From assembly GCA_001579985.1 (NCBI GenBank), contig LRSR01009360.1:1-46167 (forward strand): a stretch of 46,167 nt of DNA, written 5' to 3'. The stretch comes from Hypsibius dujardini. Lineage: Eukaryota; Tardigrada; Eutardigrada; Parachela; Hypsibiidae. Position 1 is the stretch's first letter. Each line of letters opens with the position of its first letter. Under the pieces are notes generated by a model, which worked only from the letters and a program-made list of their open reading frames with translations, was not told the DNA's origin and did not search any database. The position numbers and the translations under genes are program-made. Positions 11,201 through 20,168 of this stretch are shown here, piece by piece.

Positions 11201-12800
11201 AATGATCACGAACGGAGGGTCGAATTGTAGATTGAGTTGTGAGAAAATACTTCTTATTGCCCCTTTGCCCACCCATTCATTATCATATATTTCCGATATA
11301 TGAAGACCGTAAACAACACCCTGGTGTATACTGCAGCTTAATCATTACGAAGCTGCGGAACAACGAACCAATCGATGCGGAATTGTTCGACAGTGCAACG
11401 GTTCTCTTCAGTGACATTCCCGTTTTCCCACGCATCGTCGAGCAATGTGGACCGTTAGACGTCTTGCAATTCCTCGCACAGATGCACTCTGCTTTCGATA
11501 AAGTCGTGCGAAGCTTTGACGTCTACAAGGTGGAGACCATCAACGATTCATACGTTGTAAGTGGGTCCATTCGCAGTGTCCATCAGTGACGGATTGAGGT
11601 CGGTCCGGAGGGGATGGCAAGCCTGTTGGAAGGGGTGTCCCGCCTTCCCCTCAGGGGGCGAAATTATTTTGGACGCTGGGCGGGGGGGGGGAGGGCAAGC
11701 AACGGCTCAAGGTCAACCCACCCTTGGTGTCCATATTTCGTTCTTGTCGGTTTCGCTAAGGCATCCCACAAAATATGCTCTCCAATTTTTCGCTGTTCTA
11801 GGTGGTAAGTGGTTTACCGGTGCGGAACGGTGAAGGACACGCCGCAGAAATTTGTCGTCTCGCGCTCAAGTTACGGCTCTCCGGTAACGGGGTGCAAGTA
11901 CCGGGTTGGGGAGGATGTAGCCCGGCGCTCCGCCTGGGCTTAAATTCGGGTTAGTTGTTTAGTTGCTTACAAGACTTTCACCACTTTCAACTAATCTGAA
12001 CGATCTCGGATTTCTAACAAAACAGGACCAGTCGCAGCCGGAGTCGTTGGTTCGAGGATGCCTCGGTATTGTTTGTGAGTTTGATTCTGTGAAATGCTAC
12101 CAGTACTGATATTGGTATTCGTATTTGGTGTTTGCACGGTTCGGTTGCAACCGCGGCTGTAACAAATTAAAACCGCGATTGCAGTTCATTATTGTAGATG
12201 ATTGATTGGTTGATTGAAACAGTTACTACGCGGTTGAAATGTATTAAAACCGTAATGATGCAAACACTATTCGTATTGGTGTGCCTTTGCCTGCTAAATG
12301 CTTCTTACCTTTTGGGTTTGGGTCGGCCCTGACCATACGTCTCTCAGTAGTCCTGCAAGGATCCTAAACCAGTACCTCCCGGCACGCATCCTATGAAACA
12401 CAAACTCTGTTTTTTCTCTCGACTTGACAGGTTTGGAGACACGATGAATACTGCTAGTCGCATGGAATCTCATGGTCAAGGTATAGAGTAGCACAATCGA
12501 TATTCGCTCCAGAACATGCGATATTCTCAGAGTTCAACCCTTACATTCACTCACACTGACAATTCCGTTTACAGCGAATAAAATTCATGTCAGCCCTTCC
12601 TCCCGACACCTGGCGGAACTGCACGGACAATCGCAATCCCCAAAAGATTTTGAGTTTATTTCACGAGGACGCATTGCTATTAAAGTAACTCCGAGGATGA
12701 AGTTATATATCGCGCCATCAGTGCAAACATACCTCTTTTCTTCTAGGGCAAAGGGCTCATCGAAACCTTTTGGCTTCAGTCCACCACCGCACATGTTTAA
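2293..12800 (+). CDS. Receptor guanylate cyclase, divergent (gene A)
   Basis: Predicted single-span receptor that makes cGMP from GTP, about 1040 aa. Proposed exons: 2293-2719, 2795-2836, 4301-4651, 4970-5013, 5080-5118, 7579-7659, 7774-7911, 8395-8619, 8721-8862, 8923-8998, 9187-9433, 9514-9690, 10470 to about 10975, 11337-11556, 11802-11949, 12026-12074, 12431-12480, 12575-12684, 12747-12800. All have GT-AG borders with matching phases except the 3' end of the 10470 exon, where two N bases hide the donor. The start is ATG 2293; ATG 2335 in the same frame also gives a good signal peptide (LLVLFSLIILPAPSHC). The ANF-receptor-like ectodomain reaches about residue 495; its exons align in order with those of genes B and C. 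A membrane span (LVPVMCFVLTIAVAIVIFVI) follows, then a kinase-homology domain without HRD or DFG motifs, a coiled coil (LLDRLQTFANELEADV) and a cyclase domain of about 210 aa. The cyclase keeps FSD, KVET, ND, MPRYC and NTASR, but its metal loop reads FSDIPVFPRI instead of [10 protein letters not shown]. It evolves faster than B and C. Confidence 0.85.
2961..3650. mobile_element. Palindromic MITE with GGGGGCGGAG core, in gene A intron 2
   Basis: The outer arms match in inverted orientation: GGCAGTAATGGAGATTTTCC at about 2968 and its reverse complement near 3624-3643. Further paired blocks lie inside (TCCACGCGG...; AATAAGACTTCCCAGCGA against TCGCTGGGGAAGTC). At the centre, CAGGGGGCGGAGTTG (about 3245) pairs with CAGCTCCGCCCTCTG (about 3315). 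The single-stranded form would fold into one long hairpin of about 690 bp. There is no coding capacity. Related cores occur in introns of genes B and C. Confidence 0.6.
3670..3985. repeat. Dispersed repeat, copy 1 (second copy at 19740-20020)
   Basis: This block and 19740-20020 share an order of motifs: ATAAAACCC, then TTTGGACAT, AAAACTCAAGGGG, a CAGAGTCCA-like segment, TTCAAT, and a purine-rich end of A/G with long G runs and a shared TTGTAGC. The two copies are diverged but collinear over about 300 bp. This one is in gene A intron 2 and the other in gene D intron 1. The class is unknown and there is no coding capacity. Confidence 0.45.
5450..5776 (-). pseudogene. Possible C-terminal part of the pogo-like transposase
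   Basis: An open minus-strand frame of 108 codons, with a lysine- and glutamate-rich end (ALKERLTKAQEVVKKKLEKQ). Pogo/Tigger transposases often end in such a charged helical tail after the DDE catalytic domain. The element's terminal repeats enclose it and it shares the strand of the transposase N-terminal piece, so I read it as that gene's 3' remnant. The catalytic middle is missing, with simple repeats and a nested element in its place. The sequence itself has no family-specific motif, so this rests mainly on context. Confidence 0.3.
5875..5965. repeat. GACA-rich simple repeat
   Basis: A stretch of repeated ACAGACAAAC-like units inside the decayed transposon. The leucine- and cysteine-rich minus-strand frames read across it are products of the repeat and not genes. 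Confidence 0.7.
6023..6559. mobile_element. Nested 537-bp inverted-repeat element
   Basis: AGGGAACGTTCAACAATTA at 6023-6041 is exactly matched in reverse complement at 6541-6559 (19 of 19). Internally, GTCAGAGCTCGTCA occurs twice (about 6087 and 6491). The block interrupts the pogo-like element and ends right at the border of the remaining transposase sequence, so it probably inserted into the transposase gene or replaced part of it. The target duplication is not clear (TA next to each end is possible). There is no coding capacity. Confidence 0.55.
6558..7096 (-). pseudogene. Pogo/Tigger-like transposase N-terminus, frameshifted
   Basis: The frame opens at ATG 7096 on the minus strand with a pipsqueak-type helix-turn-helix (VRKAACAFRVSQTTLRRHL). 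It continues with RGRPTMFTPKEE and a CENP-B-like second DNA-binding segment (LSRYHLKKFLVGLCKKK), then FLQRHPTLF. This order (HTH_psq, GRP linker, CENP-B-type HTH, RHP) is characteristic of Tigger/pogo transposases. After about 6780 the homology moves to another frame (ADKRKKARQWTNELCLQYLA...), so there is at least one frameshift. No DDE catalytic triad is visible. The gene is dead. The protein would have bound the element's terminal repeats and cut at TA sites. Confidence 0.7.
7970..8265. repeat. TAGTTT/AAACTA-rich element related to 42338-42804
   Basis: This intronic block of gene A is made of ACTAAAATTAAATTAGTTTC-like words in both orientations and ends in TTTAGTTTTGCCAT, the same end as the element at 42338-42804. 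The left end is poorly conserved. It is probably an older relative of that MITE. Confidence 0.35.
9024..9135. repeat. TGTGTC/TGTCTG microsatellite
   Basis: Imperfect repeats of TGTGTCTG in the gene A intron between the membrane-span exon (ends 8998) and the next exon (starts 9187). The valine-serine repeat frame read through it is not a coding exon. Confidence 0.75.
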
Positions 12801-14083
12801 TCGTGCGCGGACAGGTCGCACCCAGACACATCATATCCAGATAATAAGTACCTATAACTTTCTTAAACGAGAGCGGAAGAACGGAGACTAGCATGGGCTA
12901 CACACCGTTACACTTACAACAGAACCAGCAAGTACGCGACCCAACAGACCTTGAACAAAATTATAAAATCATTAACGCGCGGTGATGCACGGCGAAATAT
13001 GATGACGGTGTATTGGTGAATCATTCATTTATGCTCATTTATGCTAAGATTTCGCCCATGGTCGAAATCCTCCGCTCAATTCGTACCCGGACAAATCGTA
13101 TCCAGACAATTCGAACCTCTCGATTCGTACCCAGACACATCGTAATCATTGATAGTTCGTACGACTTGACAAATCGTACCAAGGCAATTCGAATCCGGAT
13201 CCTATGCATACAGAACGGATCCGACGTGTTCTGTACAAATACATTTGGTGTATACTTATAACAATTGATATTCCGCCTGCCCGAAACGGTAGACGCGCGA
13301 CGCCCGTGTATAGAACCCTCTCAACACTGAGAGCGTTGTCTCATTACAATCATCTCCAATACTTCAGCTGTTTCGGTACTCGCGGCAAAGCGAAACGAGA
13401 CCAGGGACTTTGTTCGTGAAGCGCACGAGTTAAGTCGGATGATAAATCTCTCCGGCAACGATTCAGTTGACTGAATGACATTAATTGGAATGCCGACAAT
13501 ATTTGATATGTCGATATACGAGTTGTCGGGGTATGAACTGTCGGTATACGATCGAGTTGTCGGAATATGAACTGTCGGTGTACGAGTTGTCGGGATATGA
13601 ACTGTCGGTATACGAGTTGTCGGGGTATGAACTGTCGGTATACGATCGAGTTGTCGGAGTATGAACTGTCGGGGTGCCTCTAAAGACGTTAAGTTGTTCT
13701 ACTGACATGTGAGACGCGGGTTTTTAAACCGGTTCCAAGCGAGTTTTTGTCCACACAAAAGGTGCACGCTTTCTAAGAAGAGGAATTGAAAAGGATAAGT
13801 GAAAATCTGCAATTACAGTATTTGGAATTTTTCCAAAACATGGCTGAAACCTGTCTTTAAAAAGTTAAAGGTTTCTCATTTTAATAAACAATCGCAGCAA
13901 GCGGTATATCCGCAGGCATTCCGACGGAATTGACTTTCTTCAAGGTTGGCACGATGGACGATGCAGGACAGAATTCCTAGTCTGTGCTATATATGCGAGC
14001 AACCTTTGAACTATCACATAATGAGCGGTTTTCAAGTTTACGAAAAGATTTGCAAAACGCTTGCAAAAGCTTGAGAGAAGTTT
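12801..14083. other. Spacer between gene A and gene D (convergent 3' ends)
   Basis: Gene A (plus) and gene D (minus) end towards each other here. Bases 12801-13497 are the duplicated 3' flank shared with 189-305 and 985-1505. Bases 13080-13680 carry the tandem/foldback repeat. The remaining 400 bp hold no gene that I recognise. A minus-strand ATTAAA near 13880 could be the poly(A) signal of gene D, a weak call. Confidence 0.5.
13080..13680. repeat. Foldback-like repeat, copy 2, with tandem array
   Basis: From about 13080 to 13160 the plus strand has units like TCGTACCCGGACAAATCG. From 13505 to 13678 there is a tandem array of the opposite orientation, with units near GAACTGTCGGTATACGAGTT of about 28-32 bp. 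A non-repetitive middle separates them. This matches a foldback element with tandem-repeat terminal arms. The serine-tyrosine-aspartate repeat frame on the minus strand is translated repeat, not a gene. Confidence 0.5.
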
Positions 14084-17000
14084 TCAAGTTTTCAAGTTGT
14101 TAGAAAGAAGTACGGCGAAGGATAGCAGCCAAGCAGTCGTGGTGCCTGCAACGAAAACGCCGGTGGATGAAAACAATAACGGGAAAAGTGTGAACGTTCG
14201 CGATAGCTCCGCATCCGAACTGTTTCCGACGAACACCACAAACTCCCCCGGCTCCACCGTCATCCTCCAAGCCTCGTCTAGAAAGCCCATATCCCGCTCG
14301 GTTAAAGTGAAATCGACTCGTTTCCTCTCGCCGACTTTCACGGCGACCTTCCGGAAAGCTTTCAGCTGCCGAACAGACCGGGTGATCCTTGCCGCCACAT
14401 CCCGTAAATACAGCTGCACGACTTCCTCACCGTCACGGTTGCCGGTGTTGGTAAGGTCCACCGACACCGTCACGCTGTCACCTGCCATCACGTACGTCGA
14501 ATTCAGCCTGCAGAGTGAGGCAAAATTTATCCGTTTCTTACTGTTCCATGTCAAACCAATTAATAACTAATTTTGGCTGGAAAGTAATTTTTTCCTAATA
14601 ATAGAAAAATGAGAATTTTAAAAATTTGTTTTCGGCTTCCGATTTTTATTGCATATCGTTTTTAGTTTGTCACTCCCTTTCGCCCCTATTTCCTCTTTCA
14701 CCGAGTTGTAAATAAAGTCTCCCTTCCTTCTTTTTCACCATCTTCCCTTCTTTTCCGCTTTTTTGTTAAAAAATTGGACTGACAATTCAATTATTGTAAT
14801 GAGCCTTTGAATGTCTTTTAAAATTTTGTTGATAGAATTTTTCCAATTCAGCAAATGAATGTTTTCCATTCATGGATTTGCTTCCGATCCTAATTATTCG
14901 GTACTAGAGTGCTATCTAATTATTTTGAATATTGTATTTAATTTTGCGCCAAGCAAAATATCAACATTCATTTCGTATTGGCTCTCGCGTAATCGGAAAT
15001 CCCCAAACTTGAAGACGTGTTATGACGAACAAACTGAATGTGATTAATGTGTTTTTAGTTGCAATTTCAATTATGTTCGGATAGAGACCATTGTCTGAAA
15101 CAAAAGCCTACTTCCTTCCATTCAAAATGAATAAGCTCTCGTAGGAAAATTTCAGCTTTGAAATGGGGAATAAAACTGACAAAGGGGGGAAAACTGCCGG
15201 ACATTTGAGTGAACCATGGCGAAAAGGGAAAGATAAGTTATTCCTATTAAAAGAAAGATAAGCATATTTTTTTCTCTATTGTATTTCACAAATTTAATTG
15301 GGCGTGTTTTTGTTTCAATTAACAATTATACATTTGTATTTGAAGAGTCTCAGTCAAAGTTGAGTGTAATGGCATTCTTAAGGGCAATTCGGCGCTTTGA
15401 AATCACCCAAAAATCTGGCCGGGTCGCCAGCCGCGGTGGCCATGGATGATTGTTATCGTGTCTCGCTCTAATTTTTTATAACTCCTTTTTGGGTTGGCAA
15501 ACTTTGCACCACTTTTTTTCAGTTTTTCAAAAAAAAATTCTTTGACATCATCGGACGCAGTAGTCCTTCTCGGGCACTCTTTTGATAACTTTGAATGGCG
15601 AATATCTTCTGATTAACTTCGTTTTACACTTTTCTGATAAGGTATTTAAAATTGCAACTTTCAAAATTCAACGTTTTCAGCGGATAAATCTAGTCACAGA
15701 GAAAAGTTTGAGAAGCTCAGCGACCCAAGTTCATCCCATCCCAAAATAAGTTTTTTTTATGGTTCTTCCTCTTTTTCTCTGTAATGCATTTTGCTGGCTC
15801 AAAACGCTGAATTTTGAAGTTTGCAATTTTAAATGCCTATCGGAAAAGTGCAAAAGGAGGTCAATCAGAAGATATTCGCCATTCAAAGTTATCAAAAGAG
15901 TGCCCGAGAGGAACGGCTACGTCCGATGATGTCATAAGATTTTTTTTTTGAAAGTTGAAAAGGACAAAAAGTTTGCTAACTCAACAATGAGTCATAACAC
16001 AAAAAAAATAATCCATGATCACTGCGGCTGGCGACCCGGTGAGATTTAAGGACGATTTCATAGCGCCGGGTTGCCCTTAATAAATTGTGACTTCCAGCTG
16101 AGATTTTTATAACTTGAACGTTCGTATCATATTAGATTAAACTAAATGATGAACAAAAATATCATTAAGCTAAGTTCATTTTCTAAATTCACATTATTTG
16201 GAGAAATGGGTGACTACAGTGTAAGTAAGTGCATGGGGGCGGGGGCGGGGCGGGGCTTCTATAATGGTACCCTTCTTAATCTAATCCTCGAATAAACCAT
16301 TGAGAGACGAGTGGGAAATTTTCTTAGGCACGCGCGGTCAGCACCAAAAAAATGTCTAGTTTTCAAGTTTGTTCCTTACCTTAAATTCGTGATACTGAAT
16401 GAGGTGTAGCTCAATCCAAACCCGAACGGATACAGCGGCAAAATGGAGGAATCCTTGTACTTCTCGGTGAAAATGTTCCCGGCAACATAAGGTCGCCAGA
16501 TATTCTTCTGGTCATAATACAGCGGCACTTGACCGACGCTCCGTGGGAAAGTCATCGGGAGCTTCCCACTCGGGTTGACGTCCCCAAATAGCACGTCCGC
16601 AACGGCCGGTCCGCCCATTGTACCCGAGTGCCACGTGACCAGGATGGCCGGGGCGTAGTCCGCGAGCCATTCGATAGTTAACGGACGGCCGTTTTTGAGC
16701 ACGACCACGAAAGGCGTTCCGCTCTCCGCGATGCCTTGTAACAGTTTCAGCTGGTCCCCGGAAAGGTTGAGATTCGTCAGGGAGGCGCCTTCTCCGGACA
16801 CGCCTACCGTTTCTCCGACGACTGCCACGACAAAGTCGGATGTTCCGGCTGCGTTCAGGGCTTGTTGGAACTCGTCCGGATTCTTGGAGGAATTACAAAC
16901 TGCGTCACAAGCTTTGAAGAATTTTACGGTGACTGAAGTGTTCCGAAGTCTTTCGCGGATTCCTTTAAAAGGGGGAATGTTAATATGATTTTGTTCCTTT

Positions 17001-20000
17001 TTTGTTCATTTATGGAAACGGAACGGATGGTAAAATGCATGTTCGCACGGAACCGTTTAGGCACGGGGAACGGAACAGTTCGAATTTGCTGGAACAAACA
17101 GGAAAATATTTCATGAAACGCAGGAGGTTTATAAAAAAACAATTCGAACGAACGGATGACGGAACGGCACATTCCTGTTCCCATGAAAATGGTCACGTCA
17201 CCGTTTGAACTGGTTCGATTACATGGAAACAGATCTGACTTCACACTGATTAAGGTGAAAAACAACTAGAAAACATGAGTTAGCGAATCCAGTTTATGTA
17301 ATCGTGCAATTTGTGAATTTTAGCTGCAAGATTCGGTTTCAAAAATAGCAAAAAATCCTAAATTTACCGTAGTGTCGATTAATAATTTGTTTAGTTCACG
17401 TCGTTCCTAACTGGGTTTAGCCGTAGGAAGAGCCTTACCTTCAAGGACCGTCACGGAGTCTTCCATTCGACCCTCAACGCCCCAAGAGTCAATCGTGTTC
17501 GCTTTATCATCCGCCAACGCTCCAATCACCACGAGCTCTTTCACGTTCCTGATATCGATCGGTAAGATGTTCCGTTCGTTTTTCAGCAGAACGAACGATT
17601 TAGCGGCCAGTTCGCGAGCGGCTTGCAAGTGCTCCGGTTTGGCGAGGGTCTTGGCGGCCAGTTCCTCATCCACAAACTGGAATGGCTGTTCGAACAGACC
17701 CAGGCGGAATTTCGTCCGCAGAACATTACGCACCGCAGTGTTGACCGTCTCGACGGTAACCTTCCCTTCTTCCACCAGCTTCGCTCCGTGCGCTACATAA
17801 CTCCGGCTCACCTAGTGTCGTTTAAATAAATTTAAAAGTAAACTTAAATGACCCGAAAATCGGCGTTTTAATTTAGTAGTTAAAAATAGTTTTATATAGT
17901 AATAAAATAATAGTTTAATGATTGATTTCATTTTTTGAAAGTTTTATATTAAATGCAATAGTTGCACGGACCATTTCCATGTCGGTCCCGGCATTCAGCG
18001 CGTACATAGCCGCCTCGGAGTGGTTGACCGCCATCCCGTGGCCGATGAGGTCCTGCACCGACTCGTAATCGCTGACCACCAATCCGTCGAACTGCCATTC
18101 CTTGCGAAGGACCTGCCGGATCAGCCAATGGTTGCCTGTAACCGGTACGCCGTTCAAGTTGTGGTACCCCATCATGACGGATCCCACGCCGGCTTCCACG
18201 GCGGCTTGAAACGGTGGTAAGTAAACTTCGCGGAGTTGGCGTTCGCTGATGTCGACCGAGTTGAAGTCCCGCCCAGCTTCCACTGCGCCGTAACCGACGA
18301 AATGTTTCGCGCAGGCCATGACCTTATCTTTCTGACTGAAATCCGTTCCCTGAAAGACGTATATTGCTTGCTGATTTAAAACTTCGAAAATATACATAGC
18401 CTTATTTTATTCAAATGCTAAATACATATTTGAATTACAATGTGACATGTGAGAGACATATACTTCCTTTACTTTAAATGTTTTTAGATTTGGTTTTGTT
18501 AAAGTTGTGTTGCAGTTCTCTTAGTCAATTAGGTTATAACATGCCAATATGAATGCACTTTTCTGTGTCTAATATCCGGCCCAATGAGAATGTTATAGTA
18601 TTTTTATTCTATATTATAGTTATTTATTTTACTTGTTAAATAACAATTCATTCAAAACTGGGGCGCTAAAACAATAAAAATATGTTGATGAAAATGTAAA
18701 TAGTTTAATTAAATACATTTTGCTTGAACCCGCGGCACGAAAACGTTTTTCAATTTTCATTTAAAATTCTAATTTTTACGACGCTACCTGAAAGCCTCGA
18801 ATCTTCGCTTTGGACATTTCCGCCACCAAAAACACATCCTCCCCAGCGCCCTCCATGACGCGCCCCCACCGAGGGTCACGTGTCACATCCATCATCGGCG
18901 CGAACGTCCAATGGATGCCCGTGCTCCTCGCTTCCACGGCGGCAATCCCGGCAGCCCGTTGCACCGCGTCCAGATCCCAGCTGGCAGCCTCACCGAGCGG
19001 TATCGGGAAGAGCGTGCGATAACCGTGGATAACGTCGAAGCCAATTAAGACGGGTATTTGTAGCCGGGATTCCATGGCCGCGCGTTGGATGTCGTTAGCA
19101 CGCTTGGCACCCCGAACGTACAGAATGGACCCCACCACGCCCTGACGGATGAGCTGCAGATGTTCGGCGAGGGGATCGCCGGCGGGATTGTCCGGCTCCG
19201 AGTTGGAGAACATGGCCATGACATTGCCGAGCTGCTGCAGTTGGCCCAACTTCTCCTCCAGGGTCATACGCTCCAGGAGAGCGTCAATATCCCGCTCGAT
19301 TTCGTGACGAGTCCTATCAAGAACAACAGAACAGAATGGGGGAGCTCTGATCGTTCTTTTTTCCAACCTGGAAAAATTCTGCGTGTAACGCGTTATGCGA
19401 GATCGGTGTTCTTTAAATATATTTAAAAGACATTTTAAATGGTTCAAATGCACAATGCATTGTAGACAACACTAATAGGGGGATTCGATCAAGCGAATAG
19501 CCCAAAAATTCAGCAATTGAAGAGAATCAGTAAACAAGATTCAATTGGTCTGTTACACAGACGAAAGAAGCTATAGCCCTCGGAAGCACAAACACAGGGG
19601 TCAATTTCAGTGATCCTAGAGGGTGGAGTCAGGGCGGCGCTGGCCCATTCTTCCCCTAAAAACGTAATATATATCATTTTTGAACCAAATTAATAGTTTT
19701 ATTTGGACAAATGAGTGAATATAACATACTTAATAATTTTGGAAATCCCATCTCTTCCTCAATCTCTAGGCATAAAACCCTGAAGTTTGGACATATCGGT
19801 TATGTAAAGTCTCTGACCAAAACTCAAGGGGTGAAAAAAATGGAGCGTGTTGTTGTTTCATTTAAAACTCGTGTAGGCAGAGTCCAATATTTAGGGTTGA
19901 AAACTTGAATGGTTCTAAAAAAATTCATCTTCAATTCATCAGCAAACAACGATCAACATAAAAAACAACGAAAGTGGGAGAGGAAGGAGAGGAGGAGGGG

Positions 20001-20168
20001 GGGGGGGAAGTTGTAGCCCAATCCCTTAAACGAGCTCCTGTAGTTTCTCACGTCCACCTCGAGTGGAATGCGAAAAGGGTCTCGACCAACTTACCTGTTA
20101 AGAGCTCCACAAACAAGAGATACCGAGAGCGATAAAATCAGCAGGGAAGGAAGATTACAATGATACAT
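14084..20168 (-). CDS. GH3 beta-glucosidase, bacterial BglX type, with signal peptide
   Basis: A glycoside hydrolase family 3 enzyme expected to release glucose from beta-glucosides. Exons in reading order: 20168-20095, 19313-18788, 18349-17972, 17811-17439, 16962-16380, 14507-14084. They total 2358 nt, exactly 786 codons, all with GT-AG borders. Exon 1 is a clean signal peptide (MYHCNLPSLLILSLSVSLVC). The TIM-barrel domain shows DVIHGYRTLFPIPLGEAASW, IHWTFAPMMDVTRDPRWGRV, EGAGED, CAKHFVGYGA, and GLVVSDYES with the nucleophile Asp near residue 294. The second domain has VVGETVGVSGEGASL, where Glu near 508 is the probable acid/base, and NPSGKLPMTFPRSVGQVPLY. A fibronectin-III-like domain lies at about 650-755. 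The protein ends with a hydrophobic tail (about 757-783), which could be a GPI-anchor signal or a membrane span. Its closest match by motif is to bacterial periplasmic BglX, so old horizontal transfer followed by intron gain is plausible. The gene is opposite in strand to the neighbouring cyclases. Confidence 0.92.
15382..16076. mobile_element. 695-bp palindromic MITE with TTAA target duplication
   Basis: Arms of about 300 bp run inward from GGGCAATTCGGCGCTTTGAA (left) and GGGCAACCCGGCGCTATGAA (right, reverse complement). Long paired blocks include GGGTCGCCAGCCGC and GAATGGCGAATATCTTCTGA. TTAA flanks both ends (15378-15381 and 16077-16080), the target duplication typical of piggyBac-type elements. 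It lies in the last intron of gene D. The surrounding intron sequence is homologous to 37050-37340 in gene C, and that copy has no insertion at this point. There is no coding capacity. Confidence 0.7.
19740..20020. repeat. Dispersed repeat, copy 2 (see 3670-3985)
   Basis: Collinear with 3670-3985, including ATAAAACCCTGAAGTTTGGA, AAAACTCAAGGGG, a GCAGAGTCCA block and a G-rich end followed by GTTGTAGCCC. It lies in intron 1 of gene D, just downstream of the signal-peptide exon on the minus strand. Confidence 0.45.

Noticed and set aside
14061-14570. 169-codon plus-strand frame
   Set aside because: It is the antisense shadow of the last GH3 exon.
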